A DNA stretch of 64,000 nt from assembly GCF_037081675.1 (NCBI RefSeq), contig NZ_JAZAQL010000003.1, positions 558,001 to 622,000 of the forward strand. Reading direction: 5' to 3'. The notes under the pieces are model-generated. The model was not told the origin of the DNA, did no database searches, and worked only from the letters and a program-made list of their open reading frames with translations. Origin of the DNA: Halorubellus litoreus. GTDB taxonomy: Archaea; Halobacteriota; Halobacteria; Halobacteriales; Natrialbaceae. The position numbers and the translations under genes were made by a program. Shown in pieces: positions 51,131 to 59,614 of this stretch (within the stretch, counting starts at the first letter, position 1; each line of letters opens with the position of its first letter).

Positions 51131-51220
51131 ACGCCACCTCACTCACGGCTTGGGGATAAGTAGTGACCACGTACGATGAAAGTGGAAACCGGATGCAGTA
51201 GCGCCGATGGACGCCATTAC
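50984..51220. repeat. 237-bp direct repeat, right copy
   Basis: Pairs with 35795-36031 in the same orientation. The two copies bracket the D-lactate dehydrogenase, Nramp-like, liv and lut genes. Homologous recombination between them would remove or circularise 15.2 kb. Confidence 0.85.
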
Positions 51221-51293
51221 CGCGGCCGGGGCTTGCAGGATCAGGGTCGCGTGTGACGCGTCGAGCGTCGGTGGCGGAGTCGGACGTCGACGG

Positions 51294-51956
51294 TCACGGA
51301 CGTCGTCGTGCTTCGAGGATGGCCCGGAGGTCGTCGGGGCCGTCCGCGACGACGTCGGCGTCGTCGAACGTCGAGTCGGCGTTCGCCGTCGTCCGGTACG
51401 CGACGGCCGTCATCCGGGCCGCTCGAGCGGCAGCGAGCCCGTGCGCGGAGTCCTCGACGGCCACGGACGCGGTCGGGTCGACGTCGAGGCGCGCCGCGGC
51501 CGCCTCGTAGACGTCTGGCGCGGGCTTCCCGGGGCCGTCGACGTCGTCGGCACTGACGACGGCGTCGAACGCGCCGCGGACGTCGAACCGGTCGAGGACG
51601 CGGTCGATCCATCGGTGCGGGGACGACGAGACGAGCGCGACCGCGACCCCGGCGTCGCGGAGGTCGTCGACGAGCGAGCGGAATCCGGGCATGAGGGCGA
51701 CGCGCTCGTCGTACAGCTCCGCGGCCGCGTCGTCGTAGGTCGCGAGGAAGCCGTCGACGTCGACGGTCGTCCCGTACTCGCGGTCGAGGTACGCGTACGC
51801 GTCCCGGACGTTCATCCCCGTTATCTCGCTCGCGACGGGGCCCTCACCTTCTGGGGCGTCGACCACGTCGGGGAGGATGCGCTCGTTCTCCAATGGGACC
51901 CAGTGGCGTTCCGAGTCGACGACGACGCCGTCCATGTCGAAACAACACGCCTCCAT
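51294..51956 (-). CDS. HAD-like hydrolase (phosphoglycolate/sugar phosphatase type)
   Basis: 220 residues. Motif I CFDMDGVVVDSERHW holds the nucleophile Asp (about 7) and the acid/base Asp two later. Motif II is LVSSSPHRWIDRVL, motif III the Lys in GKPAPDVYEAAAARL, and motif IV is VAVEDSAHGLAAARAA. An alpha-helical cap follows motif I (subclass I), as in phosphoglycolate or beta-phosphoglucomutase phosphatases. It hydrolyses a small phosphorylated metabolite of unknown identity. It lies just outside the right repeat copy. Confidence 0.88.
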   Translation of the reverse strand: MEACCFDMDGVVVDSERHWVPLENERILPDVVDAPEGEGPVASEITGMNVRDAYAYLDREYGTTVDVDGFLATYDDAAAELYDERVALMPGFRSLVDDLRDAGVAVALVSSSPHRWIDRVLDRFDVRGAFDAVVSADDVDGPGKPAPDVYEAAAARLDVDPTASVAVEDSAHGLAAARAARMTAVAYRTTANADSTFDDADVVADGPDDLRAILEARRRP

Positions 51957-52088
51957 CGGTCGTGCGTTCTCGCCGTCACGTGAAACGCCTTCCGCTCACC
52001 GGGGAACGCGCCTGGTCGACTGGGACCCCGGTTTCGACGGGGCCGTTGAGAGCCGTACCCCTATCACGACGCGGGTCGTTCGGCCGGT

Positions 52089-53150
52089 ATGCGCGCTGCT
52101 GTTCTCGAAGCCTACGGCGAACCGTTACGTATCGAGTCGATTCCGCGCCCCGACCCCGACCCGCACGGCGTCGTCGTCGACGTCGAGGCGTGCGGGGTGT
52201 GCCGGAGCGACTGGCACTCGTGGATGGGCCACGGCGAGTGGGCGGACGACCAGGTTCCCATCGGGCAGGTGCTCGGGCACGAACCGGCCGGCGTCGTCGC
52301 CGACGTCGGCGAGCGCGTCGAATCGCTCGCGGTCGGGGACCGCGTCGCAGTTCCGTTCAACCTCGGCGACGGGTCGTGCTCGCAGTGCGTGAGCGGCCAC
52401 GGGAACGTCTGCGAGGACGGGTACGCGCTCGGATTCGAGGAGGCGGCCCCGGGCGCGTTCGCGGAGGCCGTGCACGTCCCGCACGCGGACTACAACGCGG
52501 TCTCGCTCCCTGACGACGTCGCCTTCGAGGAGATGGCGGCGCTCGGTTGCCGGTACGTCACGGCGTTCCACGCGCTCGCGCATCGCGTCGACCTGGACGC
52601 CGGGGACTGGGTCGCCGTCCACGGCTGCGGTGGGCTCGGGCTCGCGGCGGTCCAGGTGGCGTCGGCGCTCGGCGCGGGCGTCGTCGCCGTGGACGTCCGC
52701 GAACCGCCACTGGCGTTCGCCGCCGACGTCGGCGCGACCGAGACGGTGGACGCGAGCGACACCGACGACGTCCCGGGCGCTATCGAAGCCCTGACCGACG
52801 GTGGCGCGCACGTCTCCATCGACGCGCTCGGTCGCGCGGAGACGTGCCGGAACAGCGTCGACTGCCTGCGGTCGCGCGGCGAGCACGTCCAGCTCGGACT
52901 CACGACCGAGGCGGAACGCGGCGAGGTGTCCCTGCCCGTCGACGCGATGACGCGCTGGGACGTCTCCTTCCACGGGTCGCGCGGGATGCCGCCGACGCGG
53001 TACGACGAACTCCTCCGGATGCTGGACGCGGGCCGACTCGACCCGGGTGCGCTCGTCTCGAACCGCGTCGCGCTCGAGGACGTCTCCGACCGCCTCGCCG
53101 CCATGACCGAGTACGAGACGAGCGGTATCGAGGTCGTCACCGAGTTCTGA
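52089..53150 (+). CDS. zinc-dependent alcohol dehydrogenase (MDR)
   Basis: 353 residues. Catalytic zinc ligands: CGVCRSDWHSWMGH (Cys about 37) and GHEPAGVVADV (His/Glu about 61-62); structural zinc lobe GSCSQCVSGHGNVCEDG (about 90-106). Cofactor turn GCGGLGLAAVQVA (about 181) precedes VVAVDVREPP, whose Asp favours NAD over NADP. The reaction is interconversion of an alcohol and aldehyde or ketone. Start ATG 52089 (MRAAVLEAYGEPLRIESIPR). It stands alone between divergent and convergent neighbours. Confidence 0.92.
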   Translation: MRAAVLEAYGEPLRIESIPRPDPDPHGVVVDVEACGVCRSDWHSWMGHGEWADDQVPIGQVLGHEPAGVVADVGERVESLAVGDRVAVPFNLGDGSCSQCVSGHGNVCEDGYALGFEEAAPGAFAEAVHVPHADYNAVSLPDDVAFEEMAALGCRYVTAFHALAHRVDLDAGDWVAVHGCGGLGLAAVQVASALGAGVVAVDVREPPLAFAADVGATETVDASDTDDVPGAIEALTDGGAHVSIDALGRAETCRNSVDCLRSRGEHVQLGLTTEAERGEVSLPVDAMTRWDVSFHGSRGMPPTRYDELLRMLDAGRLDPGALVSNRVALEDVSDRLAAMTEYETSGIEVVTEF

Positions 53151-53192
53151 CCGAGCCGACGTTACGTCCCAGCCGGTCGCATCCGAACGCGG

Positions 53193-53897
53193 TCAGACGT
53201 ACTCCTGGAGGACGGGGATCTCGTCGACGCGGTCGTCGTCGAGGAGCGACGCGTCGACGCCGACCGGTCGAGCGTACTGGGTGTCGGTCCCGACGAGGCG
53301 CTCGGGCGTACAGACGAGGTCCATTGGGACGTCGTGCGCGGCCGGCTGTGGCGTCTCCCGGACCTGGCGTTCGTGGACGGTGGTCGCGACCGTCGTCGCG
53401 TCGTCGACGAGGCCGGCCGCCGACAGCACCGCCCATTCGAGGTCGCTGTACCCCTCGCCCTTACCCACGCGAGCGCCCGCCTCTGAGACGGCGACGCTCC
53501 CGGAGAGCACGAGGTCGACGTGCCCGAGCGCGTCCACGCCGACGGTGTCGGCGTACCGCTCGACCTTCGACACCGTCGCCGCGGCGTCGTAGTCCTCGGC
53601 GTCGAGCCGCTCCGGGTCGAGCTCGTAGAACGGCTCCTCGGTCGCGAGCCGCGGCACCGCCATGTACACCGTCTTCCCCTCGCGGAGCGCGCGTCGACGG
53701 ACCGACAACTGCGGGGCGTCCGGGTTCGCCTTCACGACGTCGGCGTCCCGCCACGCGTCCGTCGCCGCGAGCCGGTCACCTGCCGCGTCCGCGCCGGCGA
53801 AGTTCGGGATGCGGCCGTGCGGCGGGAACGGGAACCGAGCGACGCCCGACGCCTCCAGGTCGTCCCACACCGCCTCGCGGAGGTCGTCCTTGTCCAT
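53193..53897 (-). CDS. 5-formyltetrahydrofolate cyclo-ligase
   Basis: 234 residues from ATG 53897 (MDKDDLREAVWDDLEASGVA). GTTATG, centred 30 bases earlier, is the probable promoter box, so the in-frame ATG at 53924 lies inside it. Family motifs: KANPDAPQLSVRRRALREGK with the ATP-binding Arg/Lys and GKGEGYSDLEWAVLSAAGL. The enzyme turns 5-formyl-THF and ATP into 5,10-methenyl-THF, feeding one-carbon units back. Monocistronic. Confidence 0.9.
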   Translation of the reverse strand: MDKDDLREAVWDDLEASGVARFPFPPHGRIPNFAGADAAGDRLAATDAWRDADVVKANPDAPQLSVRRRALREGKTVYMAVPRLATEEPFYELDPERLDAEDYDAAATVSKVERYADTVGVDALGHVDLVLSGSVAVSEAGARVGKGEGYSDLEWAVLSAAGLVDDATTVATTVHERQVRETPQPAAHDVPMDLVCTPERLVGTDTQYARPVGVDASLLDDDRVDEIPVLQEYV

Positions 53898-53957
53898 ACC
53901 GACATCGCGGGCGGGAACCGACATAACGCTTGCAGTGCGCGACCGCGCGACGGCGGG

Positions 53958-55055
53958 TCAGAGCAGCGAGATGCCGGCGGTGACGAGGTCGCCGACGGTG
54001 AGCGCGAGCACGAGGCCGACGAACATCGGGACGACGAACGGGATGCCCGGAGACACCCAGACCCGCTCGGACGCCGCGAGCACGTCCAACCCGTCGCGTA
54101 GCGACTCGGGCGAGGTGCCGTACGCGTCGCCGTCGATGTCCTCGAGGAACGCCTCGGCCCCCCAGGCGTCCTCGAACGCGTCGTCGCCGTCGGTCCCGTT
54201 CACCGCCGTCTCGGCGGCGGATTCGCCGTCGGCAACCGGAGCGTCTGCCTCGGCCGTGTCGGCGGTTTCGTCGTCGGTCGTTCCAGCGCCGTCCGTCGAA
54301 TCGCCGCCATCGGGGTCGTCCGTGCCAGCGACAGCGTCGAGGTTCCCGTCGGTGGGGTCGTTCGGGTTCGCTGGGAGCGTCCCCGGGTCGCGCAACTCGT
54401 CGGCGCGCGAGCGGACCGCGTCGAGGGATTCCCCTCGCCAGCGCAGGTACATCCGGAGTGCGTCCAGGTCGAGACTCCCCGCCGTCATCCCGTCGTTGCG
54501 GCCCATGAGCGTCCCGTACCGGTCGTCGACACTGGCGGCGTCCACGCGCTTCCCGAGGAACATCGGGAGCGCGAACTCGCCATTGACGGCGTTCCGCACG
54601 GACAACGCGAGCGGGTAGAGGACGCCCGCGAGGACCGTGTTCGTCAGGATGGTGAACGCGAAACTTCCCAGGGGGTTCTCGTTCCCGGGGAGCGGCAGGA
54701 CGACGCCGGCGACCTCGTAGACGGGGTAGATGGGGAAGAGGAGCGAGAGCACGAGCAGAGCCTTGGCGTCCGCGCCGCCGAACCCGCCGAACAGCCAGAA
54801 GAGGTACGCGACGGGCGCGACCACGCCGAGGCTCACGACGGCCGCGGGCAGGGCGTTCGACGCGAACGGAACCCCGGGTTCGAGCGCGCGCTGTACGGTG
54901 AGCGCGAACAGGACGAGGCCACCGAGGAACAGCGGCGGCCACACCTTGTTCGGGATGCGTCGGGTGCGAACGTCGGTGTAGGCGGCCCACGCGAAGACGG
55001 GGACGACGAGGAGTCGTAGCAGGTCGAGGACGGAGTTCGCGTACGCGGAAGTCAC
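53958..55055 (-). CDS. pibD: type IV prepilin / prearchaellin peptidase PibD
   Basis: 365 residues, eight membrane segments in two sets. The two catalytic aspartates are visible: DVRTRRIPN (about 28) at the cytoplasmic side of TM1 and the GxGD-type site GGFGGADAKALLVL (about 95). This is a class A24 aspartic peptidase that cleaves the signal peptide of pilins and archaellins. A long acidic insert (about 235-320; DPDGGDSTDGAGTTDDETAD...) separates the last two membrane segments and is a halophile addition. GTG start at 55055 lies about 31 bases past the GGATAAAA box at 55083-55090. Confidence 0.9.
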   Translation of the reverse strand: MTSAYANSVLDLLRLLVVPVFAWAAYTDVRTRRIPNKVWPPLFLGGLVLFALTVQRALEPGVPFASNALPAAVVSLGVVAPVAYLFWLFGGFGGADAKALLVLSLLFPIYPVYEVAGVVLPLPGNENPLGSFAFTILTNTVLAGVLYPLALSVRNAVNGEFALPMFLGKRVDAASVDDRYGTLMGRNDGMTAGSLDLDALRMYLRWRGESLDAVRSRADELRDPGTLPANPNDPTDGNLDAVAGTDDPDGGDSTDGAGTTDDETADTAEADAPVADGESAAETAVNGTDGDDAFEDAWGAEAFLEDIDGDAYGTSPESLRDGLDVLAASERVWVSPGIPFVVPMFVGLVLALTVGDLVTAGISLL

Positions 55056-55082
55056 GTCTCTGGCGGTCGTACCGCGAGCAAG

Positions 55083-55090
55083 GATAAAAA
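55083..55090 (-). promoter_or_regulatory. TATA box of pibD
   Basis: TTTTATCC (minus strand) at 55083-55090, about 31 bases before GTG 55055. Supports that start. Confidence 0.5.
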
Positions 55091-55246
55091 CCTCCGCATC
55101 GACTCGGGCGTCGAGCCCGCGGTCGGTTCCGTGGCGAGCTCGTGCGCCCTCAGCACCGAGCCGAAATCGACCCCGCGGGCTTCGAGCGTCGAGCCGACCC
55201 GGCGGTTTAAGTCGACGGGGGCGGGAGTGTACGGCGAGACACAGCC

Positions 55247-55495
55247 GTGTTCGGCCACCTACTCCACCTCGTCCGGTCCGGGAGCCCGCGGGAACGAGCG
55301 ACCGCCATCGCGGTGCTCCTCAGCACGACGGGTGCCGTCGTGCTCGTCGTCGGGTCGTTCGCGTCCGTCGCCGCATTCTACCGGGGTGTCGTCGGGAACA
55401 CGTTCATGCTCGGCTGGCTGGCGTTCGCCGCGTGCTGGATGGCGTTCGTCCTCCTCGGGGACGAGGTCCTCACGCGCCTGTTCGCGGCCGAATGA
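55247..55495 (+). CDS. small membrane protein, two TM segments
   Basis: 82 residues. GTG 55247 (VFGHLLHLVRSGSPRERATA) is preceded by a GTTTAAG box at 55204-55210. Membrane segments are about 21-45 (IAVLLSTTGAVVLVVGSFAS) and 52-75 (FMLGWLAFAACWMAFVLLGD). It is divergent from pibD. Haloarchaeal proteins of this kind have no known function. The 55052-55258 opposite frame is rejected. Confidence 0.65.
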   Translation: MFGHLLHLVRSGSPRERATAIAVLLSTTGAVVLVVGSFASVAAFYRGVVGNTFMLGWLAFAACWMAFVLLGDEVLTRLFAAE

Positions 55496-55562
55496 CCCGT
55501 CGAACGCATCCCGGCACCGCCGCGATGCGGGGACTTTTGTCCGCGTCAGCCCACGTACGGTC

Positions 55563-56240
55563 GTGAAGCCGTTCGACGCGGTGCTGTTCGACCTCGACGG
55601 AACGCTCTGCGAGCGCACGCAGGACACCGACGCGCTCTATCGCGGAGCGTTCGAAGACGCCGGGGTCGTGCCGTTCGGCGAACCCGACGAGCTCTGGGCG
55701 TCGCTTCGCGGCCCACCGGACCACGACGACCAGGTCGGCTACGTCGGTGCCGGGTTCGCCAGGCTCGCCGCTCGCCACGGTCGCTCCGAGGTCGACCCGC
55801 TCGCGCTCGCCGCCGCCCTGACGGACCTCGTCGACGACCGACAGGTGGCGCTGACAGACGGCGCTGACGCGGCACTCACCGCTGCGCGCGCGAACGGGTC
55901 GGTGGGGTTGGTGACGAACGGCCCGGAGCGCCGCCAGCGACCGAAGTTGGACGCGCTCGGCATCACCGACCGCTTCGACGTGCACGTGTACGCGTTCGAC
56001 CTCCCGCGGCGCAAGCCCCACGCGGATCCGTTCGAGCGCGCGCTCGACGCGCTCGACGTCCTGCCCGAGCGGGCGCTGTACGTCGGCGACTCGTTGTCGT
56101 ACGACGTCGCCGGTGCACACAACGCCGGGCTCGCGGCGGCCTGGCTCCGGTCGGACGTCGGGGACCTGAACGGGTACGATCCGGAGTACGTCCTCGAAGC
56201 GCTCGGCGACCTCCGAGGCGTCCTCGAGGGCGACCCGTGA
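55563..56240 (+). CDS. HAD-like hydrolase (phosphoglycolate phosphatase type)
   Basis: 225 residues. Motif I VLFDLDGTLCERTQD (Asp about 9), motif II GLVTNGPERRQRPKL, motif III Lys in RRKPHADPFERALDAL and motif IV YVGDSLSYDVAGAHNAGLAA. GTG start at 55563, 67 bases after the preceding gene. Its stop overlaps the following kinase-like gene by four bases (GTGA). Substrate unknown; coupling to a small-molecule kinase suggests the two act on the same compound class. Confidence 0.88.
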   Translation: MKPFDAVLFDLDGTLCERTQDTDALYRGAFEDAGVVPFGEPDELWASLRGPPDHDDQVGYVGAGFARLAARHGRSEVDPLALAAALTDLVDDRQVALTDGADAALTAARANGSVGLVTNGPERRQRPKLDALGITDRFDVHVYAFDLPRRKPHADPFERALDALDVLPERALYVGDSLSYDVAGAHNAGLAAAWLRSDVGDLNGYDPEYVLEALGDLRGVLEGDP

Positions 56241-57193
56241 CTGCGTTCGACGACGTGTTCCCCGAGGCAGCGTTCCGCCGTGCCGGCGAAACGGCGCTCG
56301 CGGCGGCGACGAGTGAGCGGCCGCGCACCGTCGACTCGCTGGGTCGCGGGAACCGCAAGCGGACGGCGCTCGCCCGGTTCGAGGAGCGCGACCCCGTGGT
56401 GGTCCAGGTCTGCCCGGAGCCACGCTGGCTGGAGACGGAGTCGGTCCTGCTGGGCGAGATCCGCGAGCGGACCGACGTCCCCGTTCCGCGGGTGCTCGCC
56501 GCGGGCGAGACGGACGGGGTCGCGTTCCTCGTGACGGCGTACGTCCCCGGAGCGGACCTCCACGAGCGGTTCGTCGACCTCTCGAGACCGCGCCAGCGAG
56601 CGGTCGCGGGCGCGTTCGGGGCGTCCCTCGGCGCGCTCCACGCGGCGTTCTCCTTCGAGGGATACGGGGAACTCGCGGTCGAGGACGGCGCGCTCCAAGC
56701 CCGGGAGACGGACTGGCACGACTGGTTCGTCGCGTACGGTCGCCGAGCCGTCGGGCGACTGCCAGCCGAGTTCGACGGCCTCCGCGACCGACTCGACGCC
56801 GTGCTCGGCGAGCGCGCGACCGACCGGTCCCCGACGGCTCGATTGTTCCCGTGGGACTTCCGGCCGGGGAACGCGCTCGTCGCCGACGGCGACCTCGCCG
56901 CCGTACTCGATTGGGAGGCGCCGCTGGCCGCCGCCCCGGCGCTCTCGGTGGCGAAGGCGTCGTACCTCGTCGCGGACTGGTACGTCGCCGACCCCGAACC
57001 GCTCCGCGAGGCGTTCGTCGCGGGCTACGAACGGATCCGTCCGTACCCGACCGTCCGGGCCGCCCACCGCATCGCCGCCATCGCCGACAGCGCCGTCGAC
57101 TCCCGCGGGACCGTCACCAACCCCGGGTACCCCGAGCGCGAGCGCGACGCCGCGGTGGCGTTCCACCGAAGGGCGCTCGCCGACTGCCTGTAA
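56237..57193 (+). CDS. APH-family phosphotransferase
   Basis: 318 residues from GTG 56237. Kinase-like fold: GRGNRKRTALARF at the nucleotide site, PVPRVLAAGETDGVAFLVTA (start shown; hinge region), and the catalytic loop FPWDFRPGNALV (about 212-223; D-x3-N form, replacing the usual HGDLHPGN) with the metal-binding LDWEAP (DWE, about 237). Aminoglycoside/choline-kinase type. The catalytic-loop His is replaced by Phe-Pro-Trp, so it may use a variant mechanism; it probably phosphorylates a small metabolite. Confidence 0.75.
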   Translation: MTAFDDVFPEAAFRRAGETALAAATSERPRTVDSLGRGNRKRTALARFEERDPVVVQVCPEPRWLETESVLLGEIRERTDVPVPRVLAAGETDGVAFLVTAYVPGADLHERFVDLSRPRQRAVAGAFGASLGALHAAFSFEGYGELAVEDGALQARETDWHDWFVAYGRRAVGRLPAEFDGLRDRLDAVLGERATDRSPTARLFPWDFRPGNALVADGDLAAVLDWEAPLAAAPALSVAKASYLVADWYVADPEPLREAFVAGYERIRPYPTVRAAHRIAAIADSAVDSRGTVTNPGYPERERDAAVAFHRRALADCL

Positions 57194-57305
57194 CCGACAG
57201 CGAGTAGACCACCGATTCGCCGCCGACGGGCACGCACCCGCTTCGGGACCGAACGGGCACGCTCGTGGGCACGGTCGCCCTCGGACATCGCGTGCAGGCG
57301 GAGGG

Positions 57306-57310
57306 TTTAT
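57306..57310 (+). promoter_or_regulatory. TATA box TTTAT
   Basis: TTTAT centred 29 bases before ATG 57337; leaderless start of the NERD-helicase gene. Confidence 0.5.
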
Positions 57311-57336
57311 CAGAACGCGGACGATTCCGTCTGGGT

Positions 57337-59583
57337 ATGGAGTTCGTCGCGTCCGGGGTGGCGGCGACGCACGCTGGCGTCGACGCGGAGGACGAGGTGT
57401 GGGAGTCACTGAAGGGCGCGTTCGGAACTGACGCGGAGGGCGTGGCGTTCCGTCGGTATCCGGTCGTCGACGAGGCCGACGGACGGTTCGACCGCGAGCT
57501 GGACGTGCTCGTGTTGTCGCGCGACCACGGCCTCGTGGTCCTCGAGGTGAAGGGATTCACGAACGAGCAGATCGCTCGCATCGACGGCGAGCGCTGGGCG
57601 CTCTCGGGGACCAGTCAGGACGCTGCGGCGCCGTACACGCAGGTCCGCGAGCAGGGGTTCCGGTTGCTGAGCCACTTCACGAAGGAGCCGTCGCTGATGG
57701 ACCGGCGAGCGAACTGCGTCGTCGCGATGCACCCCGTCGTCGTCCTCCCGAACGTGACGCGCGAGGAGTGGGTGGCGCGCGGGTTCGACGACCTCCCCGC
57801 AGCGCCGCGGGTCGTCCTCGGCGACGAGTTGACGCCCGCCGCGCTCCGCGAGCGCTTCGACGCGCTTCCGGACACCGAGCGCCTGTCGGCGAGCGAGTAC
57901 GCGGACGCGAGAGCCGTGCTCTCGGGCGGGCAACCCATCAGCGGCGAGCGGTTCCCGGGCGCGAACGCGAGCGACGAGAGCGTAGGTTCGCCAGCGGCGG
58001 ACGACGCCGGTGACGCAGGCGGCGACGAACCGGTCGGGCCGACCCGTTCGGAGCTGTTCGCCGAGGTCGAGTCCGGGCTGAAGCGGTTGGACGAGGCCCA
58101 GGAGCGGTTCGCGTTGCAGGTTCCGGACGGCCCGCAGCAGGTGCGGGGTATCGCTGGGTCGGGGAAGTCCATCGTGCTCGCGCAGAAGGCCGCGCAGATG
58201 CACGCCCGGCACCCGGAGTGGCGGATCGTGTTGACGTTCCAGACGCGAGCGCTCTACGACGCGGCGCGCGACGCGGTCGAGCGGTACTACGCGTACTTCG
58301 CGGACGACGACGTGGACTGGTCGCGGCTCCAGGTGCTGCACGCGTGGGGCGGGAAGACGAGTCGCGGCCTGTACTACGACGCGGCGCAGGCGGCGGGCGT
58401 CGCGCCGCGGACGCTCTCGGACGCGAAGACGGCGTTCGGGGACGCCGACGGTGGCCTCCTCGCGAACTGCTGCGAGGAGGTTCTGGAGGACGGCCAACCA
58501 CAAGAGCGCTACGACGCCATACTCGTGGACGAGGCGCAGGACTTCGACCCTGGGTTCCTGCGGCTCTGTCACGCGGTCCTGAAACCGCCCAAGCGACTGG
58601 TGTGGGCGTACGACGAGGCGCAGTCGTTGCAGACGCTTTCAGCACCGAGTCCGACGACGGTGTTCGGGACCGACGACGCCGGCGACCCGGTCGTGAACCT
58701 CCGCGGGCAGTACGAGGGTGGCGTCCGGAAGTCCGTCGTGATGCGGAAGGCGTACCGGACGCCCCGTCCGGTGCTGTTGACGGCGCACGCGCTCGGGATG
58801 GGCCTCCTCCGCGAGGACGGCGCCGTGCAGGCGTTGACGACCCAGCGCGGCTGGGAGTCCCTCGGGTACGAGGTCGAAAAAGGTGACTTCCGACGACACG
58901 GGGAGCCGGTGGAGGTGGTGCGGCCGGACGAGCACTCGCCGCATCCGCTCCGGGACCGCGAGGCCGCGCGGCCGTTCCTGTCGCTGTCGCGAGCGCACAG
59001 TCGCGCCGGCGAGGTCCAGCACGTCGCCGACGCCGTCGAACGGGACGTCGACGTGGAGGGCCTGGCGCCGGCGGACGTCCTCGTCGTGCCGCTCGGTGGG
59101 TTCGGGAAATCGCGCGGGTTCGGTGAGCGCGTCCGGGACGCGCTCGCGGACCGCGGCGTCGACGCGAACCTCGTCTGGGAGGGCGACGTGGACACGTTCC
59201 GCGAGGACGGCGCGGTCACGGTCTCGCGCATCAATCGCGCGAAGGGGAACGAGGCCGCGTCCGTGCACGTCGCCGGCGTCGACCGCGTCGCCGACGACGG
59301 TCGGCGTGCGGACCTCGTCACGCGACGGAACGAGCTGTTCGTCGCACTCACGCGAACGCAGGCGTGGGCGTCGCTCTCCGGCGTCGACGACCCGATATTC
59401 GACGAGGTCGAGCGCGTTCGCGAGCAGGCTACGGGTCCGTTCCCGGCGCTCGAGTTCCCCGCGCCGACGCCGGACGCGCTCGATAGGCACCTCGGCGACG
59501 ACGCATCTGGCGGTGACGAGGGCCGGTACGGAGACGCCGGCGAGAACGCGACGCTCGACGAGTTCGAGTGGGTGGAGCAGTAG
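57337..59583 (+). CDS. NERD-nuclease domain fused to a UvrD-like SF1 helicase
   Basis: 748 residues. Residues about 15-150 are the NERD (nuclease-related) domain: DRELDVLVLSRDHGLVVLEV followed by KGF, the D...ExK catalytic triple of restriction-like nucleases. A linker rich in Ser/Asp (about 205-235) precedes the superfamily 1 helicase: GIAGSGKSIVLAQKAAQM (Walker A about 270), AILVDEAQDFDPGFLRL (motif II about 396), AYDEAQSLQT (motif III) and a C-terminal VSRINRAKGNEAASV (motif V). NERD-helicases are often placed in defence or repair islands. No partner nuclease or methylase is next to it; the closest companion is a zinc-ribbon HTH protein. Confidence 0.85.
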   Translation: MEFVASGVAATHAGVDAEDEVWESLKGAFGTDAEGVAFRRYPVVDEADGRFDRELDVLVLSRDHGLVVLEVKGFTNEQIARIDGERWALSGTSQDAAAPYTQVREQGFRLLSHFTKEPSLMDRRANCVVAMHPVVVLPNVTREEWVARGFDDLPAAPRVVLGDELTPAALRERFDALPDTERLSASEYADARAVLSGGQPISGERFPGANASDESVGSPAADDAGDAGGDEPVGPTRSELFAEVESGLKRLDEAQERFALQVPDGPQQVRGIAGSGKSIVLAQKAAQMHARHPEWRIVLTFQTRALYDAARDAVERYYAYFADDDVDWSRLQVLHAWGGKTSRGLYYDAAQAAGVAPRTLSDAKTAFGDADGGLLANCCEEVLEDGQPQERYDAILVDEAQDFDPGFLRLCHAVLKPPKRLVWAYDEAQSLQTLSAPSPTTVFGTDDAGDPVVNLRGQYEGGVRKSVVMRKAYRTPRPVLLTAHALGMGLLREDGAVQALTTQRGWESLGYEVEKGDFRRHGEPVEVVRPDEHSPHPLRDREAARPFLSLSRAHSRAGEVQHVADAVERDVDVEGLAPADVLVVPLGGFGKSRGFGERVRDALADRGVDANLVWEGDVDTFREDGAVTVSRINRAKGNEAASVHVAGVDRVADDGRRADLVTRRNELFVALTRTQAWASLSGVDDPIFDEVERVREQATGPFPALEFPAPTPDALDRHLGDDASGGDEGRYGDAGENATLDEFEWVEQ

Positions 59584-59614
59584 GCACTTCCCGGACGGAC
59601 GTGAACGGCGTGCT

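Noticed and set aside
55052..55258. A 68-codon minus-strand ORF overlapping the pibD start
   Set aside because: It crosses the pibD TATA box and has no family features.
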